Source of the DNA: Methylophaga pinxianii
GTDB taxonomy: Bacteria > Pseudomonadota > Gammaproteobacteria > Nitrosococcales > Methylophagaceae
NCBI RefSeq assembly: GCF_020447225.1
Contig: NZ_JAJAEO010000188.1
Coordinates: 81,433 to 145,432, forward strand
DNA length: 64,000 nt
Direction: 5' to 3'
The notes below the pieces were generated by a model that searched no databases, had not been told where the DNA came from, and was given only the letters and a program-made list of their open reading frames with translations. This document shows, one piece after another, positions 54,988 to 63,956 of this stretch (position 1 is its first letter; every line of letters starts with the position of its first letter). A program made the translations under genes and the position numbers.

Positions 54988-57360
54988 ATGCTACGGTCTT
55001 TGATGGTCGATTCGTCGAAAAAACTCATCCTCTGGATGTTGTTTATGCTGGTGATCCTGTTTATTGCGGGCATGTGGATCCTGTCTTCACTCAATCTGAA
55101 TTATTCGGAAGAAGCGATCAGTGATGTTCGACAAAAACAGATCGAAGAAACCTTTTTTAATAACCTCAACAAGATTACGCAAACCCAAACAGCTTTAGAG
55201 CGTTACACTGCCGATCTGGCGCGAATTGGGGATTTATTTGCCGATTTATACGCGCTGAAAAGCAATACCGAGATGATCAATACCGAGTTAACCGAGCTGT
55301 TACAGACCAAGCTTAATGACTTTGTTGGCACTTCAGCGGTTGGTATCTGGTTCAATCCTGACAAAGTGAATTTGAATGGCCAGTCGATTTCTCACTATGT
55401 GTTTCGGGATAAATCATCAATCATCAAGATTATGGCCGATGCAAATGCGCTCCCGCTTGAACAACAGCGCTGGCTCAGACTCGCCGGCATTCCAGCGGCA
55501 GAGAGTTCGATAAAACAACGAAATAAAATTTATTGGACACCGGCGTATTACAACGACATCACCGACAGTGCAGTGCTCACCCTGGTAAAGCCTATTCTGA
55601 ATCGCCAACAACAAGTTGTCGGTTATGTCTCAACCGACTGGGAGGCCAAACAGGTGATTGATCTGGTAAGTCAGGTCAGCATTACACCCAACACGTTTGC
55701 CTTATTGATTGATAAAAACAAACGTAAACTGTCCAGTTTAAGCCGTCTCAATAATGAACAATATGCGCAGAAAATCATTGATTCGGTGATGAGTCAGGAC
55801 TTCATTGGCCTATCCGCTAATCGTGATGTAACCCCGCTGGCAGCGCGTCAGAAAAAGACACGGCTGCATACGCATCAATTCAGCGTAGAGGACGATAACT
55901 ACGTGCTTTATGCCGCCACCACGCCAGCAGAAATGCTGTTTGCCGTTGGCGTCCCCAAAAATGAAATAGATGCGGTGATCGCTCCGATGCGGCAGATTAA
56001 TCAACGCATCCTGATTGCCACCAGTATCGTGATTCTGCTGCTATCAATTTACCTGGTTTATCGTATCGCTTTGCTGATGCAGGAGTTGCAGGCTTCTTAT
56101 ACCGATCAACTCACTGGTTTACCCAATCGAGCGAGATTATTACTGGATTTGGAGCAAAACCGTAACAGCACTTTAATCCTTATCAATATTGACCGTTTTC
56201 GTGAATTAAACAGCATTTTTGGTAATGACTGCGGTGATGCGGTACTGCAAAATCTGACCGAAAACATTACAACGTTCTGGGAGCAGAATAACCAGTCAAA
56301 TGCTGCCAAACTCTACCGCTTATCCGGTGATGAATTTGTGTTGTTAGGTTTGTCATGGAAAAGAGAATTCTTAACCGGCTTTTTACGAAAGTTAAGTGAC
56401 TTTTTGCAGGAACAACAATTACAATGGCGTGATCAGGATATCAGTCTGACGGCCACTATCGGTGCTGCCGAACAGCAGAATATTGAACCGGCAGGACAAA
56501 ATCCACCCGATATTCTGATTAGTCATGCGACTGCGGCTTTAAGTATCGCCCGGGAGCAGTCGCGTAATTATTCTATTTACAGCAGTGAACAGGATGTAGA
56601 ACAAGTCTATGAACAAAACCTGTTCTGGGCCAGACAGCTCAAGCAGGCTTTGCAACAAGATCGCATTTTGCCGTGGTTTCAGCCGATATATGACAATCAA
56701 AGCGAGCGTATTACCAAATATGAGTGCTTAATCCGCATGATCGATTCAGAGGGCAAGATCATCAGCCCGGGTCTATTTTTAGCGATTGCCAGCAAACTAC
56801 GCCTGGACAGTCTGTTGACGCGGGTAATGGTAGAAAAGTCGTTCCAGAAATTTGCCAAACTGGACTACGAGTTCTCCATTAACCTGTCTTATCGAGACTT
56901 ACTGGATACGGAACTCACCCAGTTTATTTTCGATAAGCTCGAAGCCTATCAGGTGGGAAAACGATTGATTTTTGAGATCCTCGAATCGGATGGCATCGAT
57001 AACTACAACGAAGTTCGCCAGTTTATTGATAAAGCCAAAAGCTTTGGCTGCAAAATTGCCATAGACGACTTTGGTAGCGGTTATTCCAACTTTGAGCATT
57101 TGCTGCGACTTAACGTCGATCTAATCAAAATTGACGGCAGTTTAATCAAAAATCTTAATGACGATCAATCAGCCATCGTGGTCACTCGCGGCGTGGTGCA
57201 ATTTGCTCGCAGTCTCGGTATCAAAACCGTCGCCGAGTTTGTGCACTGTGAAGCAGTGCAAAATCAGGTTAGGGCATTAGGAATCGATTTCTCACAAGGT
57301 GCGTATTTCAGCATGCCACAACCGCATCTGGTTGAAACGCAGGAAATCTCTCAGTCCTGA
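54988..57360 (+). CDS. membrane-bound GGDEF-EAL cyclic-di-GMP protein
   Basis: 790 residues. Two membrane helices (about 12-32 and 345-365) enclose a periplasmic dCache-like sensor. The GGDEF domain has LSGDEFVLL, a Ser-for-Gly variant that may retain activity; no I-site was noticed. The EAL domain keeps catalytic residues: YECLIRM (Glu), NLSYRDL (Asn), FEILES, IAIDDFGSGYSN (Asp-Asp), LIKIDGSLI (Lys) and TVAEFV (Glu). It is therefore probably a phosphodiesterase, perhaps with regulatory GGDEF. The upstream Sel1 lipoprotein may feed it periplasmic signals. Confidence 0.9.
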   Translation: MLRSLMVDSSKKLILWMLFMLVILFIAGMWILSSLNLNYSEEAISDVRQKQIEETFFNNLNKITQTQTALERYTADLARIGDLFADLYALKSNTEMINTELTELLQTKLNDFVGTSAVGIWFNPDKVNLNGQSISHYVFRDKSSIIKIMADANALPLEQQRWLRLAGIPAAESSIKQRNKIYWTPAYYNDITDSAVLTLVKPILNRQQQVVGYVSTDWEAKQVIDLVSQVSITPNTFALLIDKNKRKLSSLSRLNNEQYAQKIIDSVMSQDFIGLSANRDVTPLAARQKKTRLHTHQFSVEDDNYVLYAATTPAEMLFAVGVPKNEIDAVIAPMRQINQRILIATSIVILLLSIYLVYRIALLMQELQASYTDQLTGLPNRARLLLDLEQNRNSTLILINIDRFRELNSIFGNDCGDAVLQNLTENITTFWEQNNQSNAAKLYRLSGDEFVLLGLSWKREFLTGFLRKLSDFLQEQQLQWRDQDISLTATIGAAEQQNIEPAGQNPPDILISHATAALSIAREQSRNYSIYSSEQDVEQVYEQNLFWARQLKQALQQDRILPWFQPIYDNQSERITKYECLIRMIDSEGKIISPGLFLAIASKLRLDSLLTRVMVEKSFQKFAKLDYEFSINLSYRDLLDTELTQFIFDKLEAYQVGKRLIFEILESDGIDNYNEVRQFIDKAKSFGCKIAIDDFGSGYSNFEHLLRLNVDLIKIDGSLIKNLNDDQSAIVVTRGVVQFARSLGIKTVAEFVHCEAVQNQVRALGIDFSQGAYFSMPQPHLVETQEISQS

Positions 57361-57470
57361 CCGAGGCTTGTCGATCAGCTGCATTTGAGCAAATTTAGCC
57401 CATTGCCTACGTTCCATGGCATTATTTCGGTAAACTGACTTATCTCCACCACTGAGATAAGCTGCCAGTA

Positions 57471-60400
57471 ATGAAATCTGTCAAAAACACCTTTCTAAAA
57501 TATCGACGTTTGCTGATCTGGGTTATCAGTGTTTTGGTGTTGTATACCCTCATAGGGTTTTTGTTGCTGCCCTGGCTGGCGGAACGACAATTGGTGAACA
57601 CGCTGAATGAGCGGCTGGGCGTTAAGGCCAGTGTCGAACAAATCCATTTTAATCCGTATACCTTTGAAGCGACGGTCGACAAGCTGCAATTGACCACTGA
57701 GCAGGATGAACCGCTGGCAGCTTGGGAAAAGCTTTATTTCAATCTTCAACCGCTACATATTTTCACACTCACGCTACGAATCGAAGAAATAAGCCTGGCG
57801 AATACCGAACTGTTTTTCCGGCGTTATACCGATACAGACAATACATTAACCCGATTAGCCGATAAGTGGGTTGCAACCGCCGAGGCTGAAAGCGATCCCG
57901 AACCAGAAGAAGCCAGCGAGCAGGATGAGCCACTTTTTACCTTCGAAATTGGCGAGTTCAATTATACCGATGGTGAAATTGCCTATCGTGATGATGTGCC
58001 TGCGACGCGTTTTGAAACTGTGTTAAGCCCAATCAATATTCATCTCAAACATTTTTCCACCGCCGCCGGGCAAACCGCCCACCAGGATTTGGTAATTAAT
58101 CTGGAAAATGATGCCACGCTGAAATTAGACGGTGATTTAAGCTTGTCGCCGTTACAACTGGCAGGTCAGGTTAAGCTGCAAAATTTCAGTCTGCAAACAC
58201 CCTATCGTTATCTACAGGCGCAACTGCCATTTGCACTCAAGCAAGGGCGGCTGGATCTGCAATTGGCCTATGATATTGATATGGCGGGTGAAGTGGCAGA
58301 GATTGATATCAGTGCCATTGATATCGATCTGGCAGACTTCAGTGTTCATCCTTCCGAAGCAGCAGAAGCGATACTTGAGGCGGGAACACTGTCGGTCAGC
58401 AATGGACGTTATCGCTATCCGCAAAATCAACTGATATTGGATGAGGTATCGGTGGCCGATTTCAAGCTGGCGGCCACCAGAAACAATGAAGGCGAACTTG
58501 ACTGGTTGCAGCTAATCGCTGACATGTCCGGACAAGGTTCTGAATCCGCGACCGCGCAAACCGATCAGCCAGCCGCTGAACAGACGGGTTCACCGTTCAC
58601 CCTGCAAATCGGACAGTTTAGTTATCGTAATGGCGCGTTCGTTTATCGTGATGAAGTACCCGATGAAGCGTTTGAAACCATACTCAATCCTATCAGTATT
58701 CAGCTAGAAAATTTTTCAACTGAGGCCGGACAAACAGCCGATGTTGATCTGCAAATCGAGCTGGAAAATGACGCCAAACTGGCGGTAAATGGTGGTTTGA
58801 GCTTGTCACCGTTACAGTTATCAGGTCAGGCGAATCTGAATAATTTCAGCCTGCAGATGCCATATCGTTATTTTAAGACGCAGATCCCGGTTGAACTGAA
58901 TGACGGCCGACTGGATCTGCAAGTGACTTACACTGTTGATTTGGCCGATGAAACGCCAAAAGTGAATCTCAGCGCCATTGACCTCGCATTGGCCGATATC
59001 AGTATTCATCAGCCTGGAGAATCTGATGCGTTACTCAAAGGCGGAACGCTGGCGGTCACCAATGCTAATTACACCTACCCAGAAAATCAGCTCAGTATGG
59101 AAAACATCGCTCTGGATGATTTCAAACTGACAGCAAGCCGAGATCAGGAAGGCGAACTCAACTGGTTGCAATTAATGGATGCATTGCTGAAATCCGATCA
59201 AGACGAACCTGATCAAACTAATCAGCCGCCTTTGCAGCTGGATATTGCCAATATTGAAATCAATAACACGGCCCTGGCTATGGAAGACCAAAAGCCAACT
59301 ACACCTGCCAATCTGGCTTTGATGTTGTCTGCCAGTATGCAGAACTTTAGCTTGGCAGAAGATCAACAGATGCCATTTAACAGTACTATCGGTCTGGAAT
59401 CTGGCGGCGATATTGAGGTGAGCGGCGATTTACAGCTGTTTCCTGCTGTGGCGGTGAATGCCGAGGCGAATGTAAATCAGTTATCTCTAGTGCCTCTCCA
59501 GGGCTATTTAAATGAATATGCCCATATTGACATTCAAGATGGCAAAATTGACATCATCGCCAGTCTGAGTAGCGATCAACAAGAGCCCTTTGCCTTACAA
59601 GGCGACCTCACACTGGCAGATCTCCAACTGGATAACCAAAAGCTCAATGAAAAGCTGCTCAGCCTCGACAGTTTATCTGTTAATAGAGTGGACTTTTCTC
59701 TTGCAGAGCAACGCGTGGCCATCTCAGAAGTCATCGTTGATGCCTTATACAGTCGGGTATTAATCAACGAAAACGGTGATACCAATCTGGCCTTGCTGAT
59801 AAAAGAGCAACCGGCAAGTGAGAAAGCTGAAGCCGATACGGCAAAATCAGATGACTCAAACGGCTATGACATTTCATTGGGTCGGGTGAAGATTAATGAT
59901 GCCAGCTCGCAGTTTACCGATCAGAACTTGCCCATTGTTTTTAATGCCAATATGCAAAAACTCAATGGCGAAATCAGTGGCTTTTCTTCCAGCTCAAAGC
60001 AACCTGTCGATATTGAGTTAGAAGGCCAGGTAGACGAATTTGGTCTGGTTGAAATCAATGGTGCAGTGAATCCTTTGGATGTGACCGGGCACACCAATAT
60101 CATGCTGGCGTTCAGAAATCTGGATTTACCATCAATGACGCCCTATACCATCAAGTTTGCCGGGCGGGAGATTGCTGAAGGTAAAGCCGATATCGATCTG
60201 ACTTATGAAATTGTTGAAAGCGACTTATCGGCATCCAACAATATTGTGATCCGTGATATTCGCTTAGGCGAACGCGTCGAATCACCTGATGCCATGGATC
60301 TTCCACTGGATCTGGCCGTGTCATTACTCAAAAACAGTAACGGTGTGATCGAACTTAATATCCCTGTCAGCGGTGATATAAACGACCCTGAGTTTGCTCT

Positions 60401-61064
60401 CGGGCCGGTGATCCGGGGAGCTATTGGTAACGCGATAAGAAATATTGTCACCGCACCTTTCCGGTTTCTCGGTAGCCTGATTGGCAGTGACGATGATCCC
60501 ATTGATTCGATTCGTTTTCGTGCCGGGCGCAGTGATATTGCCCCACCAGAACAGGAAAGACTGCTCAAATTAGTTGAGGCCTTATCGCAACGTCCACAAC
60601 TGGCCTTACAAATACCTGCGCCATTTGATGAAACGGCGGATAAACAAGCACTGCAAAAAACAGCAGTTGAACAACGCATTGAGAGTCTTATGAGTGAAAC
60701 AGACTCAGAAGAACAGCGTGAAACACAACGCCAGGAAATACTGGAACAACTCTATACCGCGGCGGGCTTAAGTCCCGATCTGCAAACGATCCAGCAGCAA
60801 TTGACCAGCACCGACGAAGATCAGTCTGAAGCTAAATTAGATGTGCTGGCGTACAACGCCGAACTCAAAAAACAGCTCATCGAAGCCGAATCTGTCAGTG
60901 ACTCCCAACTGCAAACACTCGCCACACAAAGACAGAATGCCGTGTTTGAATTCATCCAACAAAACGGCAAGTTAAACGCTGACCAACTGCAAACACAAGA
61001 CAGCATCTCTGCTGAAACCGATGATGGTTGGCTAAAAATGAAATTTGATCTGGGAACCATCTAA
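57471..61064 (+). CDS. giant DUF748/AsmA-like envelope protein with internal duplication
   Basis: 1197 residues. An N-terminal membrane helix (about 13-35) is followed by WLAERQLVNTLNERLGVKASVEQIHFNPYTFEA, the AsmA/DUF748 start. Two tandem copies of about 210 residues follow (about 160-355 and 380-570), sharing NFSTxAGQTA, LSLSPLQLxGQ, PYRY and GRLDLQ. A C-terminal DUF748 region has FRFLGSLIG, then SIRFRAGRSDIAPPEQERLLKLVEAL, an OmpA-like stretch. AsmA-type proteins are long periplasmic beta structures implicated in lipid transport between membranes. It stands alone, in a single-gene unit. Confidence 0.86.
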   Translation: MKSVKNTFLKYRRLLIWVISVLVLYTLIGFLLLPWLAERQLVNTLNERLGVKASVEQIHFNPYTFEATVDKLQLTTEQDEPLAAWEKLYFNLQPLHIFTLTLRIEEISLANTELFFRRYTDTDNTLTRLADKWVATAEAESDPEPEEASEQDEPLFTFEIGEFNYTDGEIAYRDDVPATRFETVLSPINIHLKHFSTAAGQTAHQDLVINLENDATLKLDGDLSLSPLQLAGQVKLQNFSLQTPYRYLQAQLPFALKQGRLDLQLAYDIDMAGEVAEIDISAIDIDLADFSVHPSEAAEAILEAGTLSVSNGRYRYPQNQLILDEVSVADFKLAATRNNEGELDWLQLIADMSGQGSESATAQTDQPAAEQTGSPFTLQIGQFSYRNGAFVYRDEVPDEAFETILNPISIQLENFSTEAGQTADVDLQIELENDAKLAVNGGLSLSPLQLSGQANLNNFSLQMPYRYFKTQIPVELNDGRLDLQVTYTVDLADETPKVNLSAIDLALADISIHQPGESDALLKGGTLAVTNANYTYPENQLSMENIALDDFKLTASRDQEGELNWLQLMDALLKSDQDEPDQTNQPPLQLDIANIEINNTALAMEDQKPTTPANLALMLSASMQNFSLAEDQQMPFNSTIGLESGGDIEVSGDLQLFPAVAVNAEANVNQLSLVPLQGYLNEYAHIDIQDGKIDIIASLSSDQQEPFALQGDLTLADLQLDNQKLNEKLLSLDSLSVNRVDFSLAEQRVAISEVIVDALYSRVLINENGDTNLALLIKEQPASEKAEADTAKSDDSNGYDISLGRVKINDASSQFTDQNLPIVFNANMQKLNGEISGFSSSSKQPVDIELEGQVDEFGLVEINGAVNPLDVTGHTNIMLAFRNLDLPSMTPYTIKFAGREIAEGKADIDLTYEIVESDLSASNNIVIRDIRLGERVESPDAMDLPLDLAVSLLKNSNGVIELNIPVSGDINDPEFALGPVIRGAIGNAIRNIVTAPFRFLGSLIGSDDDPIDSIRFRAGRSDIAPPEQERLLKLVEALSQRPQLALQIPAPFDETADKQALQKTAVEQRIESLMSETDSEEQRETQRQEILEQLYTAAGLSPDLQTIQQQLTSTDEDQSEAKLDVLAYNAELKKQLIEAESVSDSQLQTLATQRQNAVFEFIQQNGKLNADQLQTQDSISAETDDGWLKMKFDLGTI

Positions 61065-61156
61065 TGCCTGTTTTTGCATCAGTCAGGAGAACATCTGAAA
61101 TGAAAGTCCAGAGAATACAATCTGGCTTCTATACACCCTGAGAAAGGACCGCAGAC

Positions 61157-61609
61157 ATGACAACTCTAGACTACAAAGCAATGCTGGAAGTCGCCATCAA
61201 CGAAGCAAAACAAGGTTTAGCCGAGGGGGGCATTCCTATCGGTGCTGCGGTATTTAATAAAAATGGCGAACTTCTCGGTGCAGGTCACAATCGCCGAATT
61301 CAGGAAAATGATCCTTCTGTTCATGCAGAGACCGACGCCTTTCGAAAGGCGGGAAGGCAAAAAACCTATCGCGACAAAATCATGGTCACAACACTTGCAC
61401 CCTGTTGGTATTGCAGCGGCCTGGCACGTCAATTCAATTTCGGCACAGTGGTAGTTGGCGAATCCGTCAATTTCGACGGCGGCCTGGATTGGCTTCGCGA
61501 AAATGGCGTGGAGGTCATCGATCTCAATTCGCAGGAATGCATCAAGATGCTCGGCGATTTTATTGCCCAAAATCCAGAAATCTGGAATGAAGATATCGGC
61601 GAGGAATAG
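61157..61609 (+). CDS. nucleoside/cytosine deaminase-like enzyme
   Basis: 150 residues. The zinc site of the cytidine deaminase fold is complete: HAETDAF provides His and the proton-shuttling Glu, and APCWYCSG provides two Cys. The overall pattern (GGIPIGAAVFNKNGELLGAGHNRR, FNFGTVVVGESVNFDGG) is closest to yeast-type cytosine deaminase rather than tRNA adenosine deaminase. It would release ammonia from cytosine or a related base, fitting nitrogen scavenging. AGAAAGGA precedes the start. A MITE-like element begins 31 bp after the stop. Confidence 0.85.
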   Translation: MTTLDYKAMLEVAINEAKQGLAEGGIPIGAAVFNKNGELLGAGHNRRIQENDPSVHAETDAFRKAGRQKTYRDKIMVTTLAPCWYCSGLARQFNFGTVVVGESVNFDGGLDWLRENGVEVIDLNSQECIKMLGDFIAQNPEIWNEDIGEE

Positions 61610-61639
61610 AGGCTGTTCTTCTGGTCTTTCAAACTATTC

Positions 61640-61909
61640 CTAGGGTCTGTTGATCTTTCATAGCCGCCACTGTTGTGACTGAAATTGCACCAATTAAGGC
61701 GCGAGGAGAGCAGTTTAGTCATTCTAAATAAACGACGAGCAACGAAGAGTGGTGCAATTTCAGCCTCAACCCGAAGGGCTGGAGCTGTTTTTCCGCCCTA
61801 CGGCGTTGAAAATGACTTATGTAGAACAACTACACCGCATCATTTTCGCCTTGTAGAACGAAAAAACAGCCTCCAGCAGTGGTGGCTATGAAAGATCAAC
61901 AGACCCTAG
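61640..61909. mobile_element. MITE-like element with 33-bp terminal inverted repeats
   Basis: The ends 61640-61672 and 61877-61909 are inverted repeats of 33 bp with one mismatch. The outermost CTAG on each side could be part of the repeat or a 4-bp target duplication around GGTCTGTTGATC...GATCAACAGACC. Inside are two long hairpins: CTGAAATTGCACCA (61679-61692) with TGGTGCAATTTCAG (61750-61763), and GCTGGAG-CTGTTTTT (from 61778) with its near-complement ending at 61877. It codes for no protein, so it would depend on a transposase elsewhere. It separates the deaminase gene from the ferritin-like gene. Confidence 0.8.
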
Positions 61910-61941
61910 ATCAGCAGCAAACAAAAACACAGGAAATTATT

Positions 61942-62400
61942 ATGAAAGTTGAAACGTTAAGAGAGGTGCTTCACTGGACAAGCGAGTTCCATCAACACCT
62001 CAAGGAATGTTTGAAACGGGGTGCCGATAAAACTGAAAATACACGAGCACAAATGTTGCTGAACTACTTGTCAGAGCATGAAGAAAAGCTCGGACATGCT
62101 GTGCACCAATTCGAAGTCACAGGGAATGAACATGCGTTAAATACCTGGTGCTATGAGTACTTTGATAAAAACCCCATCGTGCAACATCATCATTGTGATG
62201 CACCATTTGCTGAACTCTCGACCAACGACATTATGCAAATCATCATTCATCAACATCAGCAGATCATTGACCTTTATCGTTACCTGCATGACCGTGCGGA
62301 TATAGATTCGGCAAAAGAGTTGATGGAAGAACTCAGATCTTTTGAAGAGCATGAAATGATGGTGATGTCACAGTCAGCTAATCGATTGGAAGATATTTGA
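61942..62400 (+). CDS. small helical protein, possibly ferritin/hemerythrin-like
   Basis: 152 residues from an ATG with AGGAAA 6-7 bases upstream; the frame is also open from ATGs within the right end of the MITE-like element, adding about 20 residues, but these lack ribosome sites. It is all helical with repeated Glu/His pairs: SEHEEKLGHAVHQFE, VQHHHCDAPFAE, HQHQQIIDLYRYLHDR and FEEHEMMVMSQSAN. This spacing suggests a four-helix metal-binding bundle. I do not recognise the family with certainty. The element insertion lies 32 bp before the start, so its original promoter may be displaced. Confidence 0.7.
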   Translation: MKVETLREVLHWTSEFHQHLKECLKRGADKTENTRAQMLLNYLSEHEEKLGHAVHQFEVTGNEHALNTWCYEYFDKNPIVQHHHCDAPFAELSTNDIMQIIIHQHQQIIDLYRYLHDRADIDSAKELMEELRSFEEHEMMVMSQSANRLEDI

Positions 62401-62427
62401 GATTCAAACCTTCAAAATGGGATATTC

Positions 62428-62482
62428 AAAGGGGAACAGGTTTAATTAATTATCTAAATACTAAATAAATCTGTACCCTTTT
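62428..62482. repeat. REP-like imperfect palindrome
   Basis: The left arm 62428-62448 and right arm 62462-62482 are 21-base inverted repeats differing at four positions, with a 13-base loop. The core words GGGGAACAGGTTTAATTA and TAAATAAATCTGTACCC resemble the GGGGACAGATTTATTT-type palindromes that spread with RAYT (REP-associated) transposases. It lies between the ferritin-like gene and a gene that lacks a start. Confidence 0.5.
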
Positions 62483-62488
62483 CTTTGA

Positions 62489-63091
62489 GGTACGCTAATA
62501 GGTGTTTTTCTTGGGCACCGCCTAGCGTTAAGTATATTTAGAGAGCGATCCAAAGCCCTTGAAAATGCGTTCTATAACGATTTTTCTATACTCAAGGACG
62601 ATCTTATAAGCTGGTTTCCTGCCTTGCTAGAAGAATACAGAAGCCCCTTAAAACAGAGCTATTCAGGTCCCGCCCCCCTAGATTTAAAGTTAATTGAAAA
62701 CCTAATGGTAGAGCTTGCCGGAACAGATAGAATGATTAGCCCAGATCAAAGAATGCTTGTGTCCCGGATGGAGCGATCGATTGAGGGCATAAAACAGAAA
62801 GATAAGACGCGAGATATTTATATAAAGCGATGGCTTGAGAATGAAGAAGAGTTAAATGGCTCAGAGAGGCATGATATTTCCAGTCATATAAGCTTTATTA
62901 CTGCTCAGTTGCTAGTCGAGGTTTCCCAAGGAATCTATTTCTTGGATAAGGTGTTATCTGAAAGAAACAAATTTATGATTAGTGATGATGCATCTATTCC
63001 AGCTTTAATGAAGCACGCATACTCTGCTAGTAATTTAAATTTTAACCGTGAAGAATGTATCGCTATTGCCAACAGATTGGGGCTTGATTAA
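62489..63091 (+). pseudogene. 5'-truncated gene of unknown function
   Basis: An open frame of 200 codons starts right after a TGA at 62486-62488 and has no ATG or GTG before codon 80; a TTG at 62624 has no ribosome site. The frame nevertheless reads like protein from its first codon: a hydrophobic end GTLIGVFLGHRLALSIF followed by charged helices, as if the start of an N-terminal membrane helix had been lost. The rest is a helical domain with SFITAQLLVEVSQGIYFLDK. The REP-like hairpin ends 6 bp before the frame, suggesting that it marks the break. The family is not recognised. An attC-like site follows. Confidence 0.55.
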
Positions 63092-63104
63092 TGTTCGTGA
63101 CAGC

Positions 63105-63188
63105 GCATAACAATCGCAGGCAAGGCAACAGCTTTTTCGTTGCGACTTCGCCTTCAATACAACGCTGCACTTGCTGCGGGCGATAGGC
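63105..63188 (+). other. integron attC-like recombination site (degenerate)
   Basis: An 84-bp stretch with attC architecture. The R'' box is GCATAAC (63105-63111), the L'' arm CGCAGGCAAG (63115-63124), the L' arm CTTGCTGCG (63170-63178) and the R' box GATAGGC (63182-63188). L'' and L' pair perfectly over 9 bp with one extrahelical G (63120), a hallmark of attC folding. The R' box differs from the GTTRRRY consensus at its second base, so it may be inactive. The next gene starts 4 bp after it, as cassette genes do. No integrase is in the window. Confidence 0.6.
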
Positions 63189-63191
63189 TGA

Positions 63192-63956
63192 ATGATGCTC
63201 AGTTCAATATTCGCGAAAGACAAGCCAAATATATCTCCAGTGCTCGTTATGGATGCTCTTGGGGTTGCCGACAGAATCGCAGCTGCTGGTGAGGGTGAGC
63301 TGGTTAAGATTGCAGACGAGCTTGATTCGCAGTACCACAAGTTTAGACTGCGCATGCCGAACAAAGTAGTGATTACAAGTGCGAGTAAAGTGCGGGGTAC
63401 CGGGGAATTTAATTCAGTCCGGATGAACGACATGTTTGTGATGTACTCGCCTTCGTACATGGAAGATGGTATGCATAAGTACTTGGTTGCTTCATCCTTA
63501 CTTTACCAACAGATGCTGGTTTCTGGTTTCATTCCACGCGGAGGTTTGGGCGGCGGCTTAGTTCTACGAAGGAAGGATTTGATACTTGGTAATGGATTCA
63601 TTGACGCCTATAGGGCTACCGAAAAGAGAGGTGATAACTCTAAAGATATATGCGCGGTTCAACTCACTCCGACAGCATTTAGCAATGCGAAGAACTGTGA
63701 GCATACGTATAGATTGCTGTGTTGGTACAAAGGCAGGTTTTTTGTGAATCCTTACACATTGAAGGATCCTGATCTTGGGGAGTTCTCGAAGGAGCGAGTG
63801 CTGGAGCTCTTGAAAAATTCGGGTGCTAATCAACAGAAATTGGCGGCTACTGAGGATTTCCTTGATGGCTTTGAAGACTATGATGCAGCTATGAAGCCGG
63901 GCTCAGAAGCCAGGAGAATTATAGGGTGGGAGCCAACCCTAACAAAGCGATTCTGA
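63192..63956 (+). CDS. class III nucleotide cyclase-like protein in a cassette-like setting
   Basis: 254 residues. The pattern fits a class III cyclase catalytic fold: Asp21 in PVLVMDALG and Asp80 in SVRMNDMFVMYS sit where the two metal-binding Asp should be. FIPRGGLGGG (about 113-122) and GNGFIDAYRATEKR follow as in prokaryotic stand-alone cyclases, including defence-type pyrimidine cyclases. The C-terminal 70 residues are helical and end in WEPTLTKRF. It starts 4 bp after an attC-like site without a clear Shine-Dalgarno of its own. Product and activity are unknown; a non-catalytic relative is possible. Confidence 0.55.
   Translation: MMLSSIFAKDKPNISPVLVMDALGVADRIAAAGEGELVKIADELDSQYHKFRLRMPNKVVITSASKVRGTGEFNSVRMNDMFVMYSPSYMEDGMHKYLVASSLLYQQMLVSGFIPRGGLGGGLVLRRKDLILGNGFIDAYRATEKRGDNSKDICAVQLTPTAFSNAKNCEHTYRLLCWYKGRFFVNPYTLKDPDLGEFSKERVLELLKNSGANQQKLAATEDFLDGFEDYDAAMKPGSEARRIIGWEPTLTKRF

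Noticed and set aside
54988-55005. Starting the GGDEF-EAL protein at the second ATG (55003).
   Set aside because: Neither ATG has a clear ribosome site and the first gives a normal N-terminus before the membrane helix, so the longer form was kept.
62519-62535. GTTAAGT at 62527-62533 matches the integron core GTTRRRY and could mark the left end of a cassette.
   Set aside because: No complementary R''-L'' arms were found upstream and the coding frame runs straight through it with protein-like content, so it is probably chance.
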